A stretch of DNA of 64,000 nucleotides from Streptomyces sp. NRRL B-24484. Its GTDB lineage: Bacteria > Actinomycetota > Actinomycetes > Streptomycetales > Streptomycetaceae. Numbering within the stretch: position 1 is the first letter of the stretch; the number at the start of each line of letters is the position of its first letter. A program made the position numbers and the translations under genes. The stretch lies in NCBI RefSeq assembly GCF_000717715.1, contig NZ_JOAI01000005.1, forward strand, positions 186,001 to 250,000. Reading direction: 5' to 3'. Under the pieces are notes generated by a model. The model saw nothing but the letters and a program-made list of their open reading frames with translations. It did not search any database and was not told where the DNA came from. This document shows, piece after piece, positions 34,531 to 42,278 of this stretch.

Positions 34531-35895
34531 ATGTCGAGCGCAGGAGCAGTCCGCCGCAGAGCCGACCGTACGCACTACCTCTACCTGGCGGTGATCGCGG
34601 CGGTGGCCGCGGGCATCGTCCTCGGCCTCGCCGCGCCGGACGTGGCGGTGGAGCTGAAGCCGGTCGGCACGGGCTTCGTCAATCTGATCAAGATGATGAT
34701 CAGCCCGGTGATCTTCTGCACCATCGTGCTCGGCATCGGGTCGGTCACCAAGGCCGCCAAGGTCGGCCGGGTCGGCGGACTGGCACTCGGCTACTTCCTG
34801 GTGATGTCGACCGTGGCGCTGGGCATCGGCCTGCTGGTGGGCAACCTGATCGAGCCCGGAGCCGGGCTGCACCTCACCAGCGCCCTCGCCAAGTCCGGGC
34901 ACGCCCAGGCGGCCGCGGGCGAGGCCACCGGGACGGCCGACTTCCTGCTCGGCATCATCCCGACCACGCTCTTCTCCGCCCTCACCGAGGGCAAGGTGCT
35001 GCAGACCCTGCTGGTGGCCCTGCTGGCCGGCTTCGCCCTGCAGGCGATGGGCCCGGTCGGCGCGCCGGTGCTGCGCGGTGTCGAGCACCTGCAGCGGCTG
35101 GTCTTCCGCATCATGTCGATGATCATGTGGGTGGCCCCGATCGGCGCCTTCGGCGCGATCGCCGCGGTGGTCGGCGCCACCGGCACCGCCGCGCTGAAGA
35201 GCCTCGCGATGATCATGTTCGGCTTCTACCTGACCTGCGCGCTGTTCGTCGCCGTGGTGCTCGGCCTGCTTCTGCGGCTGATCACCGGGGTCAACGTGTT
35301 CTCGCTGCTGCGCTACCTCGGCCGCGAGTTCCTGCTGATCCTGTCGACCTCGTCCTCGGAGAGCGCACTGCCCCGGCTGATCGCCAAGATGGAGCACCTC
35401 GGGGTCAGCCGTCCGGTCGTCGGCATCACCGTGCCGACCGGCTACAGCTTCAACCTGGACGGCACCGCGATCTACCTCACCATGGCCTCCATCTTCATCT
35501 CGGAGGCGATGGACAAGCCGATGTCGCTGGGCCAGCAGCTCTCGCTGCTGCTCTTCATGGTGATCGCCAGCAAGGGCGCGGCCGGGGTCACCGGCGCCGG
35601 CCTGGCGACGCTGGCGGGCGGCCTGCAGTCGCACCGGCCGGAGCTGGTCGACGGCGTCGGCCTGATCGTCGGCATCGACCGCTTCATGTCGGAGGCCCGG
35701 GCGCTCACCAACTTCGCCGGCAACGCGGTGGCCACCGTGCTGATCGGCCACTGGACGGGCGAGCTCGACCGCGAGCGGCTCGACCTCGTCCTGGCGGGCG
35801 GGCTGCCGTTCGACGAGTCCGCCCTCGCCGACCCGCACACCGGCACCGTCCCGGCGCAGCCGCAGGCGCCGGAGGTGGAGACCAGCAAGGCCTGA
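34531..35895 (+). CDS. dctA: C4-dicarboxylate:cation symporter DctA
   Basis: The 454-residue membrane protein has the glutamate/dicarboxylate carrier signatures: FVNLIKMMISPVIFCTIVLGI, the serine-rich STSSSESALPRL hairpin, GYSFNLDGTAIYLTMASIFI, the second hairpin SKGAAGVTG, and VGIDRFMSEARALTNFAGNAVAT. These form the substrate and cation sites of DctA, which imports succinate, fumarate and malate. The ATG at 34531 has AAGGAG 7 bases upstream. It is divergent from the CitA/CitB-type genes, which probably control it. A perfect 16-bp hairpin (35911-35945) ends the transcript. Confidence 0.95.
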   Translation: MSSAGAVRRRADRTHYLYLAVIAAVAAGIVLGLAAPDVAVELKPVGTGFVNLIKMMISPVIFCTIVLGIGSVTKAAKVGRVGGLALGYFLVMSTVALGIGLLVGNLIEPGAGLHLTSALAKSGHAQAAAGEATGTADFLLGIIPTTLFSALTEGKVLQTLLVALLAGFALQAMGPVGAPVLRGVEHLQRLVFRIMSMIMWVAPIGAFGAIAAVVGATGTAALKSLAMIMFGFYLTCALFVAVVLGLLLRLITGVNVFSLLRYLGREFLLILSTSSSESALPRLIAKMEHLGVSRPVVGITVPTGYSFNLDGTAIYLTMASIFISEAMDKPMSLGQQLSLLLFMVIASKGAAGVTGAGLATLAGGLQSHRPELVDGVGLIVGIDRFMSEARALTNFAGNAVATVLIGHWTGELDRERLDLVLAGGLPFDESALADPHTGTVPAQPQAPEVETSKA

Positions 35896-35910
35896 GCCGA
35901 CCCCCGGCCC

Positions 35911-35945
35911 CGACGGCGCCCCCGGATCCTCCGGGGGCGCCGTCG
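35911..35945. terminator. Bidirectional terminator after dctA
   Basis: A perfect 16-bp stem from 35911-35926 pairs with 35930-35945 around a 3-base loop, between the convergent stops at 35895 and 35976. Confidence 0.85.
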
Positions 35946-35975
35946 TGCGTTCCCGGGGCGGCCGGGCCGGCGGCG

Positions 35976-36902
35976 TCAGGCCTCGGCGGTGCCGCTGACC
36001 GCCCAGGCCAGGCCGGTGGCCGGGTCCTCCAGGGCGAGGTGCAGGTACCAGAGCTCGTCGCGGGGCTCCGACCAGGCGAGGCAGCGCAGCCGGGCGACCA
36101 GGGCGTTGACCTCGGCCGCGACCGGCCGGGCGGTGCCGGCCATGGCGGCGAGCAGGTGCCAGACGGCGAGGCGGCCGTGGGCGGTGCCGAGCCGGGGCGC
36201 ACCCGAGGCTGCCTGGACGAGCGCCGGGTAGGCCGCGGCGAACGGCAGGTGGCCGGCCAGCACCCGCCGGCCGGGGGCGAGCTGGGCGGCCGCGTCGGGG
36301 GCGGTGCCCTGCACGCAGACGGTGGTGAGCCACGGCGCGAGCGAGGCCGACGGCCGGGCCGCGGCGGCGCCGGCGACGGGCCGTCCGGCGGCGGGGAGGT
36401 CGAGGCTGCCGAGGTCCTCGCGGGTGTCGGGCAGGGCGAACAGGGCGCGCCGGGCACCACCGGCCGGCAGGTAGTCGCGCACCCGGACGGCCTCCTCCCA
36501 GCCCGCCTGCTCCCAGGGCTCCAGTGCGAGGGGCACGCCCTCCGGGTCGGCCTCGGCGCACCCGGCGACCTGTTCGCCGAGCAGGGCCCGGGTGTGGGCG
36601 ACCAGCCGCCGGACGGGTGCCGGCTCCAGCAGCGGGGCCAGCCGCCGCCAGGAGTGCCGGGTGGCGAGGACCTCCCAGAAGGGTCCCGCGTCGTGGTCGT
36701 GCTCGCCGGCGGCGTACGGGCCGCCGTCGTGGTCGAAGAGCCGGGCGGCGTGCTCCGGCGGCGCCGCGTACGCGATGAGGTGCCCGATCGGGCCGGCCGT
36801 GCGGGAGGCGGTCCCGCGCAGCCGCCGGAACAGTCCGAGCAGTTCCGGCCAGCGGCCTGCCGCCGCCAGCTCCCCCGCCTGCCGCTCCACGTACGTGATC
36901 AT
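35976..36902 (-). CDS. Uncharacterised 308-aa protein
   Basis: The frame encodes a soluble protein rich in Ala, Leu and Arg with several Trp residues and no signal peptide or membrane helix. Readable features are an N-terminal helix MITYVERQAGELAAAGRWPELLGLFRRLRG, an HDHDAGPFWEVLATRHSWRRL segment, and a C-terminal half with repeated VxxLVARLRCLAWSEPRDELWYLHLALEDPATGLAW, suggesting an all-helical, repeat-like fold. No family is recognised. The ATG at 36902 is preferred over longer versions because GGCGGA lies just upstream and the extension is low-complexity. Convergent with dctA and divergent from a MarR gene. Confidence 0.65.
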   Translation of the reverse strand: MITYVERQAGELAAAGRWPELLGLFRRLRGTASRTAGPIGHLIAYAAPPEHAARLFDHDGGPYAAGEHDHDAGPFWEVLATRHSWRRLAPLLEPAPVRRLVAHTRALLGEQVAGCAEADPEGVPLALEPWEQAGWEEAVRVRDYLPAGGARRALFALPDTREDLGSLDLPAAGRPVAGAAAARPSASLAPWLTTVCVQGTAPDAAAQLAPGRRVLAGHLPFAAAYPALVQAASGAPRLGTAHGRLAVWHLLAAMAGTARPVAAEVNALVARLRCLAWSEPRDELWYLHLALEDPATGLAWAVSGTAEA

Positions 36903-37102
36903 TCCGCCAATGTACGTCCGCACCCCGCCCGGGGACCGCCGGGTGACGGTGTGTCGGACCGGTCCCGCCCGGGCGGCCGGGAGGCCCAGGGCCCGCCGCG
37001 GGCCGCCCGGGCACGGGCACGGCGCAGCACCGCGCGGCGGCCCCGGAACGGACCGACCGCGCGGTACGGTACCGCCTCCGCGACACGCAGGCTTCATATA
37101 GG

Positions 37103-37118
37103 CCTAAGATGCCTGATA
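37103..37118. promoter_or_regulatory. Possible operator upstream of marR gene, related to the CATAAGAT sites
   Basis: CCTAAGATGCCTGATA matches the palindrome CATAAGATATCTTATG (44939-44954) at 11 of 16 positions and lies 17 bases before the ATG used for the MarR regulator. TAAGAT (37105-37110) can serve as the -10. A TAGGCCTA palindrome (37099-37106) overlaps it. Confidence 0.4.
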
Positions 37119-37134
37119 TACAGGGGGCATGACG

Positions 37135-37572
37135 ATGCCTATCGACCAGCGCCTCGGCCACCACATCAAGCGCGCCGAACAGGAGCTGATCGCGGCCAAG
37201 CATGCGGCGCTGCGCCCGTTCAAGCTCAGCACCCCGCAGTACACCGTGCTGCTGGTGCTGTCGGAGGAGCCCGGGCTGTCCGGGGCGGCCCTGGCCCGGC
37301 GCTGCCTGGTCACGCCGCAGACGATGTCCTCCGTGCTGGGCACCCTGGAGGGACGCGGGCTCGTCGAGCGCAAGCCGCACCCGATCCACCAGCACATCCT
37401 GGAGGCCCGGCTGACCAGGAGCGGCCGCACCCTGCTGGCCAAGGCCGACCAGGCGGCGATGGCGGTGGAGCAGGCACTCGACGCCGAGTTCGACGGCGAG
37501 GAGCGCGAACGGCTGCTGGCCCTGCTGGGCCGGGCCGCGGCGGCGCTGTCGAACGCGCCGACCGGGGCCTGA
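37135..37572 (+). CDS. MarR-family transcriptional regulator
   Basis: The 145-residue protein has the MarR core: STPQYTVLLVLSEEPGLSGAALARRCLVTPQTMSSVLGTLEGRGLVERKPHPIHQHILEARLTRSGRTLL, with the recognition helix at about 62-80 and wing at about 85-97, and flanking dimer helices. An AGGGGG RBS is 7 bases before the ATG at 37135; the ATG at 37129 is too close to it. It stands at the edge of the signalling island, next to afsA-1 (convergent stop 53 bases away). A site like the CATAAGAT operators lies in its promoter, so it is the best local candidate to bind them. Confidence 0.88.
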   Translation: MPIDQRLGHHIKRAEQELIAAKHAALRPFKLSTPQYTVLLVLSEEPGLSGAALARRCLVTPQTMSSVLGTLEGRGLVERKPHPIHQHILEARLTRSGRTLLAKADQAAMAVEQALDAEFDGEERERLLALLGRAAAALSNAPTGA

Positions 37573-37625
37573 GCCCCCGAGGCACCCGCGCCGTCCCGTG
37601 GCGCGGGCCCGGACCGGACGGCGGC

Positions 37626-38549
37626 TCAGCCGGTCGGCAGGACCCGGAGGCTGCCCTGCGCCACGGTCTCGCCGCCCTGCTCCATGACGACCTCGACCGC
37701 CGTTCCGTGCACCGAGGCGGCGCCCGTTCGGGCCCGCACCAGGCAGGGTTCGCCGAACTCGACGTACCGGCGGAAGGACGCCGAGAGCCCGGTGACCAGC
37801 GGCGCGGGCCGGCCGGTGGCGAGGCAGGCGGCCTGCCGCATCGCCTCGACCAGCACCATGCCGGGCACGTGGTCGACCTCGTGGTCGAACAGCACCGGGT
37901 GGCTGCGCTCCGAGCGGACCTGCCAGACCTGCGGCTCCGCGGTGGGCGCGAGCACCACGTCGGCGGCGCGGTCGCGGCCGACCAGTGGCGGCGGCACGGG
38001 CAGCGGCGGCAGCGGCCGCTCCTGCGCGGCGGCCGTCCGGTCGCCGCGCAGTCTGCGGTAGGCGCCCGGGGTGGTGCAGCTGAGCGCGCCGGTGGCGGCG
38101 CCGAGGGCGCGGCCGTCGCGCAGCACGTGCATCCGGATCCGCATGCCGGCGAGGCCCGTGCCGCGGCGGCGGACGTCCTCGCAGGTGGCCATCAGCGAGA
38201 GGTTGGCGGGCGCACCGGTGAAGGCGAGCGCGGCCGGGTCCGCCTCGAAGGCGACGTCCCACATGAGGAAGTGCCGGTCGAGCGGGACGCCGAAGGCGGT
38301 GTGCGCGACGACCAGGCCCGCCTGGCGGACCGTCTCCGCCAGCAGGACGGGGTCGTACCAGCGGTCCGCCACCGGCAGGTGGAAGCCGTGGCCGCGGGGC
38401 CATTGGGCGCCGAGGACGAAGTCCAGGTCGCCGACCGGCCGGCAGTCCGTCAGGAGCACCTCCGACACCGCGGCCCGGTGCACGAGCGCACGGTCGACCG
38501 TGCGGGCGAACAGCACGTCCTCCGGACGCACATCCAGCATCTGGGACAC
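37626..38549 (-). CDS. AfsA family hormone synthase (first copy)
   Basis: The 307-residue protein has two A-factor-synthesis (hotdog-like) repeats, the first from about 13 (ALVHRAAVSEVLLTDC) and the second from about 180 with the family hallmark FDHEVDHVPGMVLVEAMRQAA. AfsA enzymes condense a beta-ketoacyl thioester with dihydroxyacetone phosphate, the first step to gamma-butyrolactones, butenolides and methylenomycin furans. The GTG at 38549 has AGGGGG 9-10 bases upstream; an ATG three codons later is possible. Its promoter carries ARE-like sequences, so it should be under control of a butyrolactone-type receptor, giving the usual feedback loop. Confidence 0.92.
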   Translation of the reverse strand: MSQMLDVRPEDVLFARTVDRALVHRAAVSEVLLTDCRPVGDLDFVLGAQWPRGHGFHLPVADRWYDPVLLAETVRQAGLVVAHTAFGVPLDRHFLMWDVAFEADPAALAFTGAPANLSLMATCEDVRRRGTGLAGMRIRMHVLRDGRALGAATGALSCTTPGAYRRLRGDRTAAAQERPLPPLPVPPPLVGRDRAADVVLAPTAEPQVWQVRSERSHPVLFDHEVDHVPGMVLVEAMRQAACLATGRPAPLVTGLSASFRRYVEFGEPCLVRARTGAASVHGTAVEVVMEQGGETVAQGSLRVLPTG

Positions 38550-38588
38550 CGTACAAATCCCCCTTCGGGCGTTCACCGGGTGTCCCCA

Positions 38589-38616
38589 ATCCTACAGACC
38601 AACCGGTTTGTTTTCG
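38589..38616 (-). promoter_or_regulatory. afsA-1 promoter with ARE-like operator
   Basis: On the minus strand TAGGAT (38589-38594) is an excellent -10. The bases between it and a weak -35 hold AAACAAACCGGTTGGTCTG, which matches the autoregulatory elements bound by gamma-butyrolactone receptors (core AAACCGGTnGGT). Receptor binding here would block RNA polymerase. Confidence 0.65.
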
Positions 38617-38633
38617 AAGGGGTTTTCGGCTCG

Positions 38634-38651
38634 GCCCGACCGGTTTTGACA
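38634..38651 (-). promoter_or_regulatory. Second ARE-like sequence upstream of afsA-1
   Basis: Minus strand TGTCAAAACCGGTCGGGC contains AAACCGGTCGG, the classic ARE half, about 40 bp upstream of the first ARE-like site. On the plus strand the same bases include TTGACA (38646-38651), but no -10 or gene follows. Confidence 0.5.
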
Positions 38652-38745
38652 TCCCTTTACTGAACACCGACGGAGCGTCAGACAACCGTCACCGGGCGCT
38701 CCTCCGTACGCCGCCCGGGCGGCACCCGGACGTGGTGCACCCGCC

Positions 38746-38791
38746 CCGGAGCGACCGGAGCGACCGGAGCGACCGGAGCGACCCGGAGCAA
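38746..38791. repeat. 9-bp tandem repeat CGGAGCGAC
   Basis: Four perfect copies of CGGAGCGAC run from 38746 to 38781, followed by an imperfect fifth (CGGAGCAAC, 38783-38791). They lie between the KAS III stop (38870) and the afsA-1 promoter. Confidence 0.8.
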
Positions 38792-38869
38792 CCGGACCGC
38801 GGAGGGCGCGGACAGGCCGCGGGGCCCGGCCGGCCGTCCGGTCCGGGTCCCGCGGCCCGCCGGGCCCGC

Positions 38870-39967
38870 TCAGCGCAGGGCGGCCCCGGAGAGCAGCCCC
38901 CAGGAGGCGAGCCGGTCGGCCGCCTCGTCCTCGGCCCGGTACACCGGCTCGCCGAGCGGGCCGACCGGCTGGTCCACGGCCCAGCGCAGCAGGGCGGCAC
39001 CGATGTTCATCCCGCCGCCGAAGCCGGCCAGCAGCACCAGGTCGCCGCGCTCCAGGCCGCCGCGGCGGTGCACGGTGTCGAGGGTGACGGCCACCGAGGC
39101 GGCGCCGGTGTTGGCGTGCCGGTCGACCGTCAGGTGCATGGTGGCGCCGGGCAGTCCGAGCTCGGGCCACACCTGGTTCAGCATCACCCCGTTGGCCTGG
39201 TGCGGCACGAAGTGCCGGACCTCCCGGGCGGGCACCCCGGCCCGCCGGAGCAGCGTGGAGACCGCGCCGGGCAGCGCCTCGTGGACGAAGCCGCGCACCG
39301 CCCGTCCGTCCATCCGGAACCAGTGCCCGCCGTCGGCGACCGTCTCCGCCGAGGCCGGCCGGCGGCTGCCGCCGGCCGCGACCCCGATCAGCCGGTGCTG
39401 GTCGCCGCGGCCCTGCAGCAGGGTCTGCACCACGCCGAGCCCGGCCGGGACGGGTCCGAGCACCGCGGCGCCCGCGCCGTCGCCGAACAGCACGGCGGTC
39501 TTCCGGTCCTCCCGGTCGAGGATCCGGGAGTAGATGTCCGCGCCGATCACCAGTCCGTACGGGGCCGCCGGGTCGGTGCCGCCGCGGAGCATCTGGGTGC
39601 CGACGGCCAGCCCGTAGACGAAGCCGCTGCACACGGCGTTGACGTCGAAGGCGGCGGCCCGGCGGGCGCCGATCAGGTGCTGCACGATGCTGGCGGTGGC
39701 GGGCTGCGGATGGTCCGGGGTGGACGTCGCGACCACCACGAAGGCCAGCCGGTCGGCCGTCACCCCGGCCTGCCGGAGCGCTCTGCGGGCCGCCTCGGCG
39801 GCGAGGTCGGAGGTGGCCTCGTGCGGGGCGGCGCGGTGCCGCCGGCCGATGCCCGTCCGCTCCTCGATCCACTCGGCGGTCACGCCCGCCCCGGCCGCGA
39901 CCTCCTCGTTGCTGACGACCTCCGCGGGCACGTACGAGCCGGTGCCCACGATGCCGATCGGTGTCAT
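38870..39967 (-). CDS. 3-oxoacyl-ACP synthase III (KAS III)-like condensing enzyme
   Basis: The 365-residue protein has the full KAS III triad: Cys113 in DVNAVCSGFVYGL, His256 in FVPHQAN and Asn286 in HANTGAA, plus GDGAGAAVL. KAS III condenses an acyl-CoA with malonyl-ACP to a beta-ketoacyl-ACP, which is exactly the class of substrate used by AfsA. With two afsA homologues and a phosphatase on either side and on the same strand, it probably makes the starter for the hormone rather than for bulk fatty acids. The ATG at 39967 starts directly at MTPIGIVGTGSYVP as in family members. The gene is last of a row of five genes read on the minus strand. Confidence 0.93.
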   Translation of the reverse strand: MTPIGIVGTGSYVPAEVVSNEEVAAGAGVTAEWIEERTGIGRRHRAAPHEATSDLAAEAARRALRQAGVTADRLAFVVVATSTPDHPQPATASIVQHLIGARRAAAFDVNAVCSGFVYGLAVGTQMLRGGTDPAAPYGLVIGADIYSRILDREDRKTAVLFGDGAGAAVLGPVPAGLGVVQTLLQGRGDQHRLIGVAAGGSRRPASAETVADGGHWFRMDGRAVRGFVHEALPGAVSTLLRRAGVPAREVRHFVPHQANGVMLNQVWPELGLPGATMHLTVDRHANTGAASVAVTLDTVHRRGGLERGDLVLLAGFGGGMNIGAALLRWAVDQPVGPLGEPVYRAEDEAADRLASWGLLSGAALR

Positions 39968-40097
39968 GGTCCCCTCCTGTCGTCGGTGCGGGCCTACCGC
40001 CGCGCGGTACGGCCCCGGCCGGGTGCCGTCCGCGCCGCTCCCCCGGGCCCGCCGGGCGGGGGTGCGCGGGCGCGGGGGTGTCTCGGCACCCCCTGGG

Positions 40098-40778
40098 TCA
40101 GACCGCCGCCCGCACCGGCTCGGCCGGCACCAGCCGCTGCCAGCCGGCGAGTTCGGCGTGCGCGGTGAGCACCGGGTCGTCGCCGACCGCCACCGGCCGG
40201 CCCACCGCGGCGAGCAGCGGGATGTCGCTGGAGTGGTCCCCGTACGCCGCGCAGCGGGCGAGGTCCAGGCCGCGCACGCCGGCGACCGCCGAGGCGACCC
40301 GGCCCTTGACCGCGCCGATCACCGGGACGACCACCTCGCCGGTGAGCCGGCCGCCGCGGACCACCGGCCGGGTGCCGACCGTCCAGTCCGCCCGCAGCTG
40401 GGCGGCGATCGGGTCGAGGCAGGCGAAGAAGGAGCCTGAGACCAGGACGAGGGCGTCGCCCGCGGCCCGGTGCCGCTCCGCGGCGTCGACCGTCTCCGGC
40501 ACGAACAGGTCGTCCTCGACGGCCCGTTCGAACCAGGCCTCGCCGGCCGCGGCCAGCCGCTCGGCGCTCTCCCCGGCGTACAGCCGGTAGTAGGCGCGGT
40601 TGACGACCTGCCGGGGCGTGCCGGCCGCGGCGGCGGCCCTGAGGTCGGCGGTGAGCCGGGCGAAGGTGCCCTCCGGCTCACCGCGGCGGCGCAGGTAGAA
40701 CTCCAGGAAGTGGAACATGCTCTTGACCCGGACGAGGGTCTCGTCCACGTCGAAGAAGGCGGCGGCGGTGCTGGACAT
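40098..40778 (-). CDS. HAD-superfamily phosphatase (SerB-like, HAD-IB)
   Basis: The 226-residue protein has motif I D10-V-D12-E-T (FFDVDETLV), motif II LVLVSGSF, a Lys in IGAVKGRV and motif III/IV AAYGDHSSDIPLL. This is the HAD-IB architecture of phosphoserine phosphatase. In the butenolide and furan hormone pathways (srrP, mmfP) a HAD phosphatase removes the DHAP-derived phosphate after the AfsA step. Its place between afsA-2 and the KAS III gene fits that job. Start chosen at the ATG at 40778 with GGGGGAG just upstream. Confidence 0.88.
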   Translation of the reverse strand: MSSTAAAFFDVDETLVRVKSMFHFLEFYLRRRGEPEGTFARLTADLRAAAAAGTPRQVVNRAYYRLYAGESAERLAAAGEAWFERAVEDDLFVPETVDAAERHRAAGDALVLVSGSFFACLDPIAAQLRADWTVGTRPVVRGGRLTGEVVVPVIGAVKGRVASAVAGVRGLDLARCAAYGDHSSDIPLLAAVGRPVAVGDDPVLTAHAELAGWQRLVPAEPVRAAV

Positions 40779-40868
40779 CGGTCTCCCCCTGCTGTGCTGT
40801 CGGTCGGTCACGGGACCGGGCCGCACCCGGCCGGTGCGCCCGGGCCCGCCGGGTACGCGTACAGCCTG

Positions 40869-41978
40869 CTAGCCGCGGATGCGCGCCAGCGAGAGGACGA
40901 AACGGGCGATCGACTCGCCGTTCTGGCGGGCGTCCACCACGACCGGCAGCTGGGTGACCGCGGCGCCCGGCTCCGCCTCGTCCAGGTCGAGCGGGCCGCC
41001 CTGGGTGTAGTACGTGTGCTCGCCGGCCTCCGCGCCGAGCGGCTTCTCGTCGCCGAGGGTCGCCGTCAGCACCGTCCGCGGCTCCAGTTCGCCGAACCGG
41101 GCGAAGGTGACCGCCAGGTCGACCGGGAAGGTCTTGGCGGCGGACAGCCCGCGGGTGTCCAGCGCGGTGAACAGGGCGAGCTGGCGGGCGGCCTCGGCGA
41201 GCACCATGCCCGGCAGGTGGTCCTGCGGGTGGTCGAACATGCTCGGGTTGCCGGCCGGTATCCGCAGCAGCGCGGTGGCGCCGCCGTCGGCGAGCCGCGG
41301 GTCCAGCAGCACCACGTTGCGCGGGTCGGCGCGGCCGACCAGGTCCGGGGCGGCCGGCAGGCCGGGGCCGTCCGTGCCGCCGGTCTGCGGCGGCAGCACC
41401 GCGGTGCTGGGCAGCTCGGCGCCGTCGCGGTTGCGCAGGCGCATCTCGCGGTAGCCGGCCGGGTCGCGGAAGCGCAGACCGACGCCGGCCCAGCCGATCA
41501 CGGTGCCGTCCACGGTGAGGTCGACACGGTGGTCGAGGCCGGTCACCCGGCCCTCGCGGACCCGGCGGTCCGTCACCGTCACCTTGAGCACCAGGTCGAG
41601 CGGGCTGTCGCCGATGGTCAGCAGCTGCGGCCGGATCAGGTGGATCCGCAGGAAGGTCAGGATGAACTTGTGGTCGGTCGGGATGCCGTGGAACAGGTGC
41701 GCCCCGGCCAGGGTGGCCTGCCGCGCGGCCTCCAGCAGCAGCACCGCGTCGTGGGTGCCGGGCCGGAGCAGGTGGTCGCCGTAGTAGGCGTGCGAGCGGG
41801 GCAGCTGGGCGGCGGCCGTGTAGTGACCGTCCTCGTCGCCGCGCAGGTCGGTGACGAAGACCTCGCCGACGGCGTCCCGGTGGACCAGCCCGCGGTCCAG
41901 GGTGGTGGCCCAGGACAGCGGGACTGCCTCGGCCGGGTGACGCGGTGCCTCGACGGGGGCGAGCGGTGCGGTGGTCAT
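40869..41978 (-). CDS. AfsA family hormone synthase (second copy)
   Basis: The 369-residue protein has two A-factor repeats, the first from about 28 (GLVHRDAVGEVFVTDL) and the second with FDHPQDHLPGMVLAEAARQLA. It is about 60 residues longer than the first copy, with inserts between and after the repeats, and the two are clearly different in sequence, so this is not a recent duplication. The ATG at 41978 has GAGGAGGAA about 6 bases upstream. It should make the DHAP ester/lactone precursor of a diffusible signal. Unlike afsA-1 no ARE-like site was seen upstream; it probably belongs to the transcript that begins at the MFS gene. Confidence 0.9.
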   Translation of the reverse strand: MTTAPLAPVEAPRHPAEAVPLSWATTLDRGLVHRDAVGEVFVTDLRGDEDGHYTAAAQLPRSHAYYGDHLLRPGTHDAVLLLEAARQATLAGAHLFHGIPTDHKFILTFLRIHLIRPQLLTIGDSPLDLVLKVTVTDRRVREGRVTGLDHRVDLTVDGTVIGWAGVGLRFRDPAGYREMRLRNRDGAELPSTAVLPPQTGGTDGPGLPAAPDLVGRADPRNVVLLDPRLADGGATALLRIPAGNPSMFDHPQDHLPGMVLAEAARQLALFTALDTRGLSAAKTFPVDLAVTFARFGELEPRTVLTATLGDEKPLGAEAGEHTYYTQGGPLDLDEAEPGAAVTQLPVVVDARQNGESIARFVLSLARIRG

Positions 41979-42278
41979 GCGGTTCCTCCTCGTTGCTCCT
42001 CGGATGCGGTCCAGGGGTCGGCCTGGCACCGGTGCGGCGGGCGCCCTCGGTGCGGGTGCCCGCGGCGGGCGGGCCCGCCGGGCCGCGGCCGCCGCCCGGT
42101 GGGGGGGTGGCCGCGGTCCGGGCGGCGGGGCGCCGCGATGGTTGCGGTGGCGGTTCGCCGGTGGTGCGCGTGGTGGCTGCGGTGGCGGTTCGCCGGTGGT
42201 GCGCGTGGTGGCTGCGGTGGCGGTTCGCCGGTGGTGCGCGTGGTGGCTGCGGGGACCGGCCGGGGGCGCGGCCCGCCG
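41979..42278. other. 300-bp interval upstream of afsA-2
   Basis: No gene. Its main feature is the 35-bp triple tandem repeat at 42140-42253. No ARE-like site was seen. Confidence 0.6.
42140..42253. repeat. Three tandem 35-bp repeats upstream of afsA-2
   Basis: Units span 42140-42174, 42175-42209 and 42210-42244, followed by 9 bases of a fourth. Copies 2 and 3 are identical; copy 1 has one base different (T for C at unit position 3). Each contains CGGTGGCGGTTCGCCGGTGG. The unit is not a multiple of three and no spacers occur, so this is neither a coding nor a CRISPR repeat. Confidence 0.9.

Larger units (their letters stand above)
38550..38869. other. 320-bp interval between afsA-1 and KAS III gene
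   Basis: It holds the afsA-1 promoter and two ARE-like sites in its left half and a 9-bp tandem repeat (38746-38791) in its right half. No extra gene is credible; the frames here are repeat-driven. Confidence 0.6.

Noticed and set aside
38646..38680. Plus-strand promoter starting with TTGACA
   Set aside because: No -10 at proper distance and no plus-strand gene downstream; the bases are better explained as part of the afsA-1 upstream ARE region.
42140..42253. CRISPR array
   Set aside because: The repeats are directly adjacent without spacers and there are no cas genes nearby.
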